Assembly: GCA_036351775.1 (NCBI GenBank)
Contig: JAZBPX010000053.1
Span: 267,547 to 331,546, forward strand
DNA: 64,000 nt
Reading direction: 5' to 3'
Origin: Pacificimonas sp036351775
GTDB lineage: Bacteria > Pseudomonadota > Alphaproteobacteria > Sphingomonadales > Sphingomonadaceae
Both the position numbers and the translations under genes were made by a program. Every line of letters starts with the position of its first letter. Position 1 is the first letter of the stretch. Under the pieces are notes generated by a model. That model did not search any database and had not been told where the DNA came from. It saw nothing but the letters and a program-made list of their open reading frames with translations. Shown here piece by piece: positions 16,316 to 24,351 of the stretch.

Positions 16316-17104
16316 TTACTCTTCGCCCAGCATCGCTTCGATAATCTTGCGGCGTTCGTCGAGGCCGTTGGAGACGCTTTCCCAGCCGCCCGCCGCGTCC
16401 ATCGTTTGCGCCGATAGCGCGCGTAGCGGGATGTTCGTGACGGTCTTGGTCCAGCGCACGGCCCAGTTCGGGTTGGCGAGGATCTTGCCCGCGATCTCAT
16501 CGACCTTCGCGTCGAGATCGGCCGTCGGCACCGCGTGGTTGATGAGGCCGAGCGGCACTGCCTCCGCCGCCGTCAGCATGTCACCGGTCAGGAGCAGTTC
16601 TTTTGCCTTCGCATAGCCGATCAGCTGCGGCCAGATCAGCGCGCCGCCGTCGCCTGCAACGAGGCCCACCTTCACATGCGGGTCGCCGATCTTCGCGCGC
16701 TCGTCGGCGATGATGATGTCGCAGAGCAGCGCGATGGTCGCGCCGAGCCCTGCCGCCGCGCCGTTCAGGCGGCAGATGACCGGCTTTTCCATATCCAGCA
16801 GCGAGCCCACGATCCGCTTGGCGTCCCAGGCCATGTGGCGGAAGCGCTCCGGCTCGGCGATCATCTCGCCCATCCAGTCGAAGTCACCGCCCGCGCAGAA
16901 GGCTTTCCCCTTCGCCGAGAGGACGATCAGGTCCGAACCCTCGTCGCGCTGGAGGGCGTCGAAGATGCGCGACAGTTCCTCGTGCATGACCTCGTCGACC
17001 GGGTTCATCGGCTTGCCGGTATCGATGAAGCAGTCCAGCCGCCGTCCGCTCCGTGCGAAGGAGAAGCGCTGCCAGTCGCCTTTCGTGACGTCGTGCCCGC
17101 TCAC
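16316..17104 (-). CDS. Enoyl-CoA hydratase/isomerase (crotonase) family protein, atypical active site
   Basis: A 262-residue crotonase-fold protein. The oxyanion-hole motif KGKAFCAGGD is at 65-74 and the second glycine-rich loop at about 115-125. By alignment from memory with rat enoyl-CoA hydratase, Glu144 corresponds to Thr123 and Glu164 to His143; GAGG becomes GDGG (151-154). It is therefore probably not a hydratase; isomerase, hydrolase or decarboxylase activity is possible. The GTG start overlaps the S9 peptidase stop by 4 nt (GTGA), so the two are likely co-translated. Confidence 0.8.
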   Translation of the reverse strand: MSGHDVTKGDWQRFSFARSGRRLDCFIDTGKPMNPVDEVMHEELSRIFDALQRDEGSDLIVLSAKGKAFCAGGDFDWMGEMIAEPERFRHMAWDAKRIVGSLLDMEKPVICRLNGAAAGLGATIALLCDIIIADERAKIGDPHVKVGLVAGDGGALIWPQLIGYAKAKELLLTGDMLTAAEAVPLGLINHAVPTADLDAKVDEIAGKILANPNWAVRWTKTVTNIPLRALSAQTMDAAGGWESVSNGLDERRKIIEAMLGEE

Positions 17105-19137
17105 TTGGCGGCGTCCGGCCCGATATGCTCGTCCAGCCAGCGGAAGATTTCGCTGTGCCATTGCAGCGAGTTGGCGGGTTTCAGGATCCAGTGATTCTCA
17201 TCCTCGAAAATCAGCAGCCGCGCATCGAGCCCCAGCCGCTCCTGCGCCATGAAGGCCATCAGCCCCTGCGTGTAGGGCACACGAAAATCCTTCAGGCCGT
17301 GAATGACCAGCATCGGGCTCTGCCAGTTCGTCACGTAATTCACGGGGTTCCAGCGCTCATAGGCCTCTTCCCGCGCATAATAAGGCCCGCTGAAGTCGAA
17401 TTCCGGGAAGAACAGCTCCTCGGTCGAATAGTAGAAGCTGCGCATGTCGAACAGGCCGGCATGATTGATCAGGCAGGCGAACTCCTCCGGCCACTGTCCG
17501 GCGATCCAGTTCATCATATAGCCGCCATAGGAGCCGCCCGCTGCGCACGCTTCCTGCTGGTGCAGAAAGGGATAGCGTTCGCGCGCCGCCGCCAGCCCGA
17601 GCTGAAGGTCGACAAGCGGTTTCCCGCCCCAGTCATTATTGATGGAATCCGTGAATTCCTGCGAGTAGCCCGACGATCCGTGGAAATCGATCGCGACGAT
17701 GGCATAGCCCGCGCCCGCCCAAGCCTGCGGGTTCCAGCGCGACGACCAGCCGTTCGACCACTGCCCCTGCGGCCCGCCATGCGACCACAGCACGGTCGGT
17801 GCGGTCTGGCCGCGTTCCAGCCCAGCCGGTTCGACCACATAGCCGTAAACCCGCTCGCCCTCCGCGCCCGGAAAGGCGAAGCGGTGAACCGTGCCCAGCT
17901 CGATTTCGGACAGGCGCTCGGCGTTGATGCCGGTCAGGCGCTTTAGGTCGCCATTCTTGTAGCCGTAAAGATCGCCCGGTTCGGTCAGGGAGGAATGCGT
18001 GAAGAAGACCTCCCCGTCCTGCGCGCCGACGAAACTGAGCGATCCGTCGAAAAGGTCATATTCATCGACATCGCCGTCCAGGCTGATCGCATAGAGGCGC
18101 GTGTTCCAGCCCTCATGCGCGGCGACATGCAGGAAGGTGCCGCGCTCCGACCAGGCCAGCGAGTCCGCCGACCGGTCCCAGTCCTCGGCGATGCGGTCGA
18201 TACGGCCGGTTGCAAGGTCGCGGACGTAGATACGGCTTTGCGACGCCTCCGACCCCGGCGTGTCCATGGCGAGCCAGGCCAGCTTCGTTCCGTCGGGTGA
18301 GATCGCCGGATAGCGGTCATAGCCCAGCCGGCCCGGTGTCAGGTTGACGGGCGCGGCGCTGCCGTCGACGGGCGCGGCATAGATGTCCGTGTTTGTGGAC
18401 CAAGCCTCGCCCTGCGTCGCTTCGCGCAGCACGAAATACACGGTCTCGCCGTCCGGGCTGACGGCAACATCGTCCGCGCCGCCAAAGGGGCGCGTGGGGA
18501 CATTGCCGCGCAGCCCCGCGCCGATCTCGACCGGCAGGCCGCCCTCGATGGGGACCGAGAACAGACGTGTGAAGCCGCCATCCGTCCAGGTGTCCCACTG
18601 GCGTACGAACAGGTCGTCATAGACCGCGCCGGTGCCAATTTCGGGCGCGTCGGGGTTCACGTCGCGCCAGAAGACGATGCGGTCACCGGCGAACTTGAAG
18701 CCGGAGATCCCGTCCTCCACGCGCGTGACCTGTTCCGGCAGGCCGCTGAGCGTTGAGCGCCAGACCTGCGGTTCGCCGGAACGGCCGGACAGCCAGTAGA
18801 CCGCGCCGTCCGCGCCGAAGACCGGTTCCGAATCGCTTTCCGGATCCGTGTGCCAGCGCTGCGGCGTGGGGGCATCTGCGGACAGGGAAATGGTGAACAG
18901 GTCGGTGCGTCCGCGATTGGCAGCGAGATCGGTTTCGCGCATGGAAAAGACCAGCGTTTCGCCGTCGGGCGACAGGACGGCGCTGCCCATCCGGTTCATG
19001 GCGACGAGGTCATCCGCCGTCATGGCGCGGCGTTCCGGTGCCGCCTCCTGCGGATCGGACGGCGGGGTCTGCGCGAGGGTCTGCATCGGAAGGGCGAGGA
19101 GCAGCGCGGCCGCTGCGAACGGAAGATGGCTTGTCAT
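17101..19137 (-). CDS. S9 family prolyl oligopeptidase-type peptidase, secreted
   Basis: A 678-residue exported peptidase. A signal peptide ends near MQTLA (residue 22). Residues ~40-400 form a WD40-like/beta-propeller region (repeats such as SPDGETLVFSM and SPDGTKLAWLA). The C-terminal alpha/beta-hydrolase domain holds the catalytic Ser at about residue 536 in GGSYGGYM, Asp in HGLKDFRVP and His in FEDENHWI. It likely trims short peptides in the periplasm. It is followed without a gap by the crotonase gene. Confidence 0.93.
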   Translation of the reverse strand: MTSHLPFAAAALLLALPMQTLAQTPPSDPQEAAPERRAMTADDLVAMNRMGSAVLSPDGETLVFSMRETDLAANRGRTDLFTISLSADAPTPQRWHTDPESDSEPVFGADGAVYWLSGRSGEPQVWRSTLSGLPEQVTRVEDGISGFKFAGDRIVFWRDVNPDAPEIGTGAVYDDLFVRQWDTWTDGGFTRLFSVPIEGGLPVEIGAGLRGNVPTRPFGGADDVAVSPDGETVYFVLREATQGEAWSTNTDIYAAPVDGSAAPVNLTPGRLGYDRYPAISPDGTKLAWLAMDTPGSEASQSRIYVRDLATGRIDRIAEDWDRSADSLAWSERGTFLHVAAHEGWNTRLYAISLDGDVDEYDLFDGSLSFVGAQDGEVFFTHSSLTEPGDLYGYKNGDLKRLTGINAERLSEIELGTVHRFAFPGAEGERVYGYVVEPAGLERGQTAPTVLWSHGGPQGQWSNGWSSRWNPQAWAGAGYAIVAIDFHGSSGYSQEFTDSINNDWGGKPLVDLQLGLAAARERYPFLHQQEACAAGGSYGGYMMNWIAGQWPEEFACLINHAGLFDMRSFYYSTEELFFPEFDFSGPYYAREEAYERWNPVNYVTNWQSPMLVIHGLKDFRVPYTQGLMAFMAQERLGLDARLLIFEDENHWILKPANSLQWHSEIFRWLDEHIGPDAAK

Positions 19138-19202
19138 GGCGGTAGACCTAGCAAGCGCAGTCCGCCGCGCAAATGCCGTAGAGCATCAGATGATCGGGGC
19201 GG

Positions 19203-19553
19203 TTAGCGTCCGCGCGTGACTCGCTTCACCTCCGCCGCCACCATGCGTTCGACGATCCCGGGAAGGTGCTGGTCCAGCCATTGTTTCAGGAGCGGGCGAA
19301 GCGCCTCCATCGCCAGCTCCTCGACGGTTTTGCCGCCAAGATCGCGGGCGGCCTGCGGGATCGTCGGTTCGGCAAGCGAAGCGCCGTCCACTGCCGTCAG
19401 CGCCGCGTCGCTCGTATCGCTGCCGAGAAGCTCCGAAACCGGGCGCGGCCCGGCGGGCACCGCCTCGCCGCCTTCATCGATCAGGGAGCGAATGGACGAG
19501 AGAATCTCCCGCATCGATTCGCGGGAACCGGGCTTGGTGGGCTGATCGGACAT
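19203..19553 (-). CDS. DUF2497 / PopZ-like protein
   Basis: A 116-residue protein with the two PopZ hallmarks. A short N-terminal helix reads SMREILSSIRSLI. After a Pro/Ala/Ser-rich linker, a C-terminal helical region LLKQWLDQHLPGIVERMVAAEVKRV resembles the PopZ oligomerisation helices. In Caulobacter PopZ organises the cell pole; pole function here is inference. It starts 10 bp after the tolC stop with a GGCTGGGG site, an order (pcm-tolC-DUF2497) common in this group, with valS usually next. Confidence 0.8.
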   Translation of the reverse strand: MSDQPTKPGSRESMREILSSIRSLIDEGGEAVPAGPRPVSELLGSDTSDAALTAVDGASLAEPTIPQAARDLGGKTVEELAMEALRPLLKQWLDQHLPGIVERMVAAEVKRVTRGR

Positions 19554-19563
19554 GGGCCCCAGC

Positions 19564-21066
19564 CTAGCCCGCATCGCCCTCCGTCGCCAGAACCTCGTCG
19601 GCAGAGGGCGCTTCGGGCGTCGGGTCGGGAAGGGGGCGACGAACCGTGGGTGCGGGGACCGGCACGGTCGGCTCGGTCGTTACCGGCTGCGGGTCGAACT
19701 CCGCGGTCCAGTCGAACCAGTGATCGTCGGCGCGGTCGAGGTAACGCTCCGCATCATACAGCCGGACCGGCACGCCCAGATCGTCAGCCTCTGCCCTGCC
19801 CATCGCGGCGAGCAGCGCGAAGGCCGCGACGTAGCTGTTGCGTTCGGCGCGCACCAGCTGGACCTGGGACGTCAGGAGCTCCTGCTCGGCGTTCAAGACG
19901 TCGAGGATGTTGCGCGTTCCGACGGTTAGTTCGGCGCGGGTGCCCTCCAGGGCAAGCTCGTTCGCATCGACGGCGAGCGCGGACGCGTTGATCGTCGCGC
20001 GCGCGGCCAGCAGGTTCTCGGCCGCCGTCCGGACCTGGCTGATGGTCTGACGTTCGGCCGACAGAGCCTCTTCGCGGCGCTGAACGGCCAGCGCCTTTGC
20101 GCTGCGAACCTGGCTGCCAATCTGTCCGCCCGAAAAGATCGGAATGGTTGCGGTCAGCCGGATATTCTGCGTCCAGTCGGTGAAGCTGAACGGGATGTTG
20201 AACTGCTGGTTCAGACCCTGAATGTCGACATAGCCCGCCCGCAGGGTCGCCTCCAGCGTCGGATAGAGCTGACCGCGGGTCTGGCGCACGCGGTAGGCCT
20301 GCGCCTCCTCCTGCAGGCGGGCCGACTGAACGAACGGGTTCAGGTTCAGCGCGATTTCCACGGCCTCATCCGTATCGGCGGGCAGGGCAGGCAGGGCAGG
20401 CGGCGGCTGCAGGTCGACCGGTGGATGCCCGACGACCTGCTCATAGGCATAGCGGCTGCTTTCGAGGTTCGCCTGTGCGGCGATGTTCTGGCTGCGCGCG
20501 AGGGCCAGGCGCGCCTCTGACTGCGCAACGTCGGTGCGCGTCACGTCGCCGACCTCGAACCGGTCGGTCGTCGCCTGCAACTGGCGCTCGAGAACGGACA
20601 CGTTGTTCGTGGTCAGCTCGACTTCCGACTGGTCGGTCAGGACATCCATGTAAACGGTCACGACATCCAGCATCAGCTGGTTCTCCGTCCCGCGCAGCAG
20701 CTGCCGGCCCGCCAGGACGCCGCGATCCGCGGCGCGAATGCCGTTCTTCGTGCGGCCAAAGGTGAACACCGGCTGGCGCAGTTCAACGCCGCCGATCACC
20801 TGTCGCTGCAGGTCGTCAAACTGGGCCGGGCCGGTCGTCTCCTGGTCGAGGAAGGTATTCGCGCCGATCGTGGGCAGTACGGTTTGCTTCGCGCGGACGA
20901 GCTCCTCGTCGTTCACCCGCTGTCCGGCGCGCGCGGCGGTAATTTGCGGGTTCGTTGCATAGGCAGCGGCCATCGCCTCCTTCAGCGTTTCCGCCGAGGC
21001 CGTGGTCCCTGTCATCACAGACGCCGCGGCGGCCATCAGCAGCGCGGCAGTACGGGCTCCGATCAT
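19564..21066 (-). CDS. tolC: TolC family outer membrane efflux protein
   Basis: A 500-residue outer-membrane channel with a signal peptide ending near TTASA (residue 25). Two OEP repeats follow, each with long amphipathic helices; VGDVTRTDVAQSEARLA and GTRNILDVLNAEQELL are the typical TolC motifs. The C-terminal tail is Pro-rich (VPAPTVRRPLPDP). It would serve type I secretion or tripartite efflux. Its start overlaps the PCMT stop by one base. A type-I-secretion-style protein lies 1.2 kb away at 22273. Confidence 0.92.
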   Translation of the reverse strand: MIGARTAALLMAAAASVMTGTTASAETLKEAMAAAYATNPQITAARAGQRVNDEELVRAKQTVLPTIGANTFLDQETTGPAQFDDLQRQVIGGVELRQPVFTFGRTKNGIRAADRGVLAGRQLLRGTENQLMLDVVTVYMDVLTDQSEVELTTNNVSVLERQLQATTDRFEVGDVTRTDVAQSEARLALARSQNIAAQANLESSRYAYEQVVGHPPVDLQPPPALPALPADTDEAVEIALNLNPFVQSARLQEEAQAYRVRQTRGQLYPTLEATLRAGYVDIQGLNQQFNIPFSFTDWTQNIRLTATIPIFSGGQIGSQVRSAKALAVQRREEALSAERQTISQVRTAAENLLAARATINASALAVDANELALEGTRAELTVGTRNILDVLNAEQELLTSQVQLVRAERNSYVAAFALLAAMGRAEADDLGVPVRLYDAERYLDRADDHWFDWTAEFDPQPVTTEPTVPVPAPTVRRPLPDPTPEAPSADEVLATEGDAG

Positions 21067-21779
21067 CAGAAGGCGAACCCCTTTTCCTTGGCAAATCCAG
21101 GCAGGGGCGCGACCCCCGCATCCGATACGAAGGTCCAGCCGATATGTCCCCCGAAAACGCGCCCGATCCCTGCGCGCGCGGTGCCTTCGTCCATGATGAC
21201 GGCGGCGACCCGGCCGCCTTCCTTTACCTGCGAAAGGATGGTGTCCGGCAGATAGTCGATCCGCCCCTCAATCAGGATCAGGTCATAGGGTCCGTTCTCG
21301 CCATAACCTTCGTTCAGCGGCCCGCTGACCGGTTTCAGGTTCGGCACACGGGAAATCGCAACCGCCGGTTCAATGCCGTCTTCCAGCAGCACCACGTCGA
21401 GCGCCAGCATGGCCAGCACGGCGGCGGAATAGCCGGTCGTCCCGCCGATCACGAGCGCCTTCTCGCCGTTCCGCGGTTCAGCGAACTCGATCAGGCGGCC
21501 GAGCGTCAGCGGCTCCATCATGAAGCGGCCGGGTGCAACCTCGATATCCTCGTCGAGATAGGCGAAGGCGAGCATGTCCTTCGGGACGAACGCCTCCCGC
21601 GGGACCTCGCGAAAGGCCGCGACGATGTCGTCGGAGGTCACCGAATTGGGACGAAGCTGGCTGTCCACCATATGCGCCCGCATCTGCGAAAAATCGTGCG
21701 TTCCCTGCTGCTTGACTGGCTGCAATGCGGTCCCGTCGACAGGGACGGGCTCGGCTCGGGAACTAGCGGTGGACATCAT
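21066..21779 (-). CDS. Protein-L-isoaspartate O-methyltransferase family protein
   Basis: A PCMT-fold methyltransferase. The start of the domain, DFSQMRAHMVDSQLRPN, VPREAFVP, and the SAM-binding segment KALVIGGTTGYSAAVLA are visible; the GGG/GTG of true PCMT motif I is GGT here. Proteins of this alphaproteobacterial tolC-linked group are often called 'Pcm' but isoaspartate repair is unproven. Two starts compete: 21812 and 21779. I prefer 21779 because the ATG at 21812 sits in a possible -10 (TATATG, with TTGCCC 16 bp before). Confidence 0.78.
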   Translation of the reverse strand: MMSTASSRAEPVPVDGTALQPVKQQGTHDFSQMRAHMVDSQLRPNSVTSDDIVAAFREVPREAFVPKDMLAFAYLDEDIEVAPGRFMMEPLTLGRLIEFAEPRNGEKALVIGGTTGYSAAVLAMLALDVVLLEDGIEPAVAISRVPNLKPVSGPLNEGYGENGPYDLILIEGRIDYLPDTILSQVKEGGRVAAVIMDEGTARAGIGRVFGGHIGWTFVSDAGVAPLPGFAKEKGFAF

Positions 21780-21992
21780 GGCACTATCTTTCAAACGTCT
21801 TAGGGGTGACATATACGGCTAATACACCAGAGGGCAACAGCTGTGTGCCGCTCAAATTCACTTCGCACCTGCCATTAGAAGCTCCCGTCCGACCTTCCAA
21901 GCCGTTGCGCTTTCGAAAGCTGCTGTGTAGATGCGCGCTTCCCGCCGGGCGGTCCATCGTCGCGACCGACATCCGCCCGACCCAGACCATGG

Positions 21993-22066
21993 GGCCCGAT
22001 GGCGGAGTGGTTACGCAGAGGACTGCAAATCCTTGCACGCCGGTTCGATTCCGGCTCGGGCCTCCA
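21993..22066 (+). tRNA. tRNA-Cys (anticodon GCA)
   Basis: The 7-bp acceptor stem GGCCCGA/TCGGGCC, the anticodon loop CTGCAAA with GCA, a CCGG-TTCGATT-CCGG T-arm, discriminator U and an encoded CCA are all present over 74 nt. No integrase or duplicated 3' end is found nearby, so it has not visibly served as an attachment site. The rest of 21813-22272 shows no gene. Confidence 0.95.
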
Positions 22067-22272
22067 CAGACTTCCGGCGAGCGCGGACTAGCGCCAAGCA
22101 TGAGGGGCTGGCGACACCCATGGGCGCGCTTCTTCCACGCTCGGTTTCGCCGGCCTTTCCAGACGATGCCGCGCTGCCAGACGCACCCTTTATGTTATCC
22201 TGAATTAGGATAGGGTCCGAAGCGGATCTGCATACCATAGGCGTTCGCGCCGCGCTTAGGGGAGTTCGTTTC

Positions 22273-24180
22273 ATGATCATTCAGCCGCCGCTCAACTTTA
22301 CAGCCGTCGACCTCGATTTCGATGACGATAATGACACCCTTACGGTACAGGTTTTCCAGGCGGGCGACGGAGCCTTCGACTTTCGCGACAGTGCCGAAAC
22401 GGCCAGCGACGTCGAGATCGTCGGCTTTACGGATGACGATGTCATCACGGTCCTTAACGAGGGCACGGACGGCGTTAACTTCAGCTCTTTTGGCACGGAT
22501 ATCACGATTTCTTTCGTGTCCGACGGCGGAATCGCGAACCGGATCACTATCAAGGATGTGGTTAGCGAGACTGATTTCGTGTTCACGCAGGCGACTGCCG
22601 AGGCCGCGGTAGGCTTCAACTTCATCCTGACCGGCAACGAGGTCGGCGGCGGCGACAATCAGGCCCCGGTGTTCGGATCGCTGCCGAGCCTTGAGACTGC
22701 CGAAGATACCGAACTTGCCTTCTCGCTGGATGTCACCGATCCCGACGGCGATCCGGTCACCATCGCCTTCAGTGAGGCGACCGGGGGCACGGTTACCGGC
22801 GAGGACGGCAGTTTCACCTTCACGCCAGCCGCGAACTTCTCCGGCTCCGCTAGCGTGACCGCGACGGCAACCGACGGGAATGGTGGATCGACCGAGCAGG
22901 TGCTGGACTTCACGGTGACACCGGTGAACGATGCGCCTGAAGACGTGACAATCTCCAACGACGACCTCGCCGAGGACGCGGAGGCTGGCACGACGGTCGG
23001 CACGCTGTCCGCTGTGGACGTCGAGGGCGACACCGTCTCCTTCGTCCTGACCGGCGATGCGAATGGCCGCTTCGTACTCAGCGGTTCGAATATCGTGGTG
23101 GCCGAGGGCGCGACCTTTGATTTCGAAACGGAATCCGAGGTCTCGGTGACCGTCGAGGCCGCCGACGGTAATGGCGGCGTTACCGCCGCGGTGCTGCCCA
23201 TCACGATTACCGGTGAAGGCGGCGGCAATGACGGGCCGAAGACGCCGAACCTGGAAGGCGTCATCCAGGTGACGACCAGTCCGGGCCAGACCCTTGGCCT
23301 TGGTGCCGACAGCTACCGCGTCACCGGTTCGGTTGGCAGCAAGGAGACGGTGATCCTGGCGGTCGGTACCCAGGCCCAGTTCGATGCCAGCTTCAACAGC
23401 GGCGGCGACGTCATAGTCTTTCCGAATGATTTCGGGACCTACACCATCGAGCGTCTGGGATCGACGGTTCTGGTGAACTCCAGCGACGGAACGTCCGCCA
23501 GCATCCCCCTTGGACTGGCAGGCATAACACTGGCCTTTGCCGACGGCGTTCAGGAGGTATCCTTCAACCCTGTCCTCGGCGAATTGGACATCGCGCCGCC
23601 CGTGGAACCGCCGGCCGCACCCACCGAGGACGACGTCGAAGCATCCTCACGCACGATTTTCTCACCGGGCGGTTCGAGCAGCTTTGGTATTGGCACGTTC
23701 AATGTGTTCGGGTCGCGCGACCAAGGGGAGACGACCAGCATTGGTCTCGGCACCACAATCCGTCTCGACCCCTCCTTCAACGAGGGTCAGGACGTCATCC
23801 TTGTGCCAGGCGCGTTCGCCGAGTTCACGGCCACGCGCTCCGGTTCGACGCTGACGCTGACCGGCGAGTCGGTTCTATCGACGATCTTTTTCCCGTTCTC
23901 CGCAGGTATCACCGAATTCCCCATTGCAACGGTAATTTCACTCCCCCTCGGACCGGGGCCCGAGCGGGGCACCACGCTCCGCTTCGACGACGGGGACCGG
24001 CTGGTTTATTTCGACGCAAGCGCCGGCGAAGTGCGGTTCGACATCTTGTCCGATACCACCGGCAGCGTCCCGCCCGGCGTCTTTGGCGATGACACGGCCA
24101 TCGATCCAGCGGGCGGCACGTTCCTGGCTGGATCCGGCGACTGGGAAGGCATCCCGGTTGACCAGCTCGCCTATATATAG
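22273..24180 (+). CDS. Cadherin-like repeat protein, probable type I secretion substrate
   Basis: A 635-residue, very acidic protein with no signal peptide and no cysteine that I can see. Residues ~130-220 form a cadherin/Ig-like tandem-95 domain (NQAPVFGSLP, DPDGDPVTI, NDAPEDVTI), ~225-315 a second. Two related modules follow (~335-435 and ~470-600), sharing FDASFNSGGDVIVFP / LDPSFNEGQDVILVP and ITLAFADG / TTLRFDDGD. This repeat type is frequent in RTX-like exported proteins of sphingomonads. Export through TolC (19564) is inference; no HlyB/HlyD-type ABC pair is in the window. Ribosome-binding site GGGGAG. Confidence 0.75.
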   Translation: MIIQPPLNFTAVDLDFDDDNDTLTVQVFQAGDGAFDFRDSAETASDVEIVGFTDDDVITVLNEGTDGVNFSSFGTDITISFVSDGGIANRITIKDVVSETDFVFTQATAEAAVGFNFILTGNEVGGGDNQAPVFGSLPSLETAEDTELAFSLDVTDPDGDPVTIAFSEATGGTVTGEDGSFTFTPAANFSGSASVTATATDGNGGSTEQVLDFTVTPVNDAPEDVTISNDDLAEDAEAGTTVGTLSAVDVEGDTVSFVLTGDANGRFVLSGSNIVVAEGATFDFETESEVSVTVEAADGNGGVTAAVLPITITGEGGGNDGPKTPNLEGVIQVTTSPGQTLGLGADSYRVTGSVGSKETVILAVGTQAQFDASFNSGGDVIVFPNDFGTYTIERLGSTVLVNSSDGTSASIPLGLAGITLAFADGVQEVSFNPVLGELDIAPPVEPPAAPTEDDVEASSRTIFSPGGSSSFGIGTFNVFGSRDQGETTSIGLGTTIRLDPSFNEGQDVILVPGAFAEFTATRSGSTLTLTGESVLSTIFFPFSAGITEFPIATVISLPLGPGPERGTTLRFDDGDRLVYFDASAGEVRFDILSDTTGSVPPGVFGDDTAIDPAGGTFLAGSGDWEGIPVDQLAYI

Positions 24181-24227
24181 GCGGGGCCCAGCGGTAAGGT
24201 CAGGCCGGTCTGGTGCCAGTCAGAACC

Positions 24228-24315
24228 GTCATCCTGAACTCGTTTCAGGATCTCGCTGCGAGGACAACGCGCGGTCGGAACCCGCGATGAGATCCTGATA
24301 CGAGTTCAGGATGAC
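24228..24315. repeat. Intergenic palindromic repeat, family A
   Basis: GTCATCCTGAACTCGTTTCAG and CTGATACGAGTTCAGGATGAC are inverted ends; inner GAGATCCTGA/GATCTCG parts also pair. It lies between the convergent cadherin-like gene and the RND transporter gene. Confidence 0.75.
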
Positions 24316-24351
24316 GTGTCGGAGAAGTGGCGCTGCGAACAGGTCGCAGCC

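Noticed and set aside
13520..17104. A single catabolic operon of acyl-CoA dehydrogenase, MDR reductase and crotonase
   Set aside because: The genes lie on different strands with repeat-filled gaps, so no joint operon is supported.
21993..22272. Possible integration site at tRNA-Cys
   Set aside because: No duplicated tRNA 3' end, integrase or change in base composition downstream; the following gene is on a normal background.
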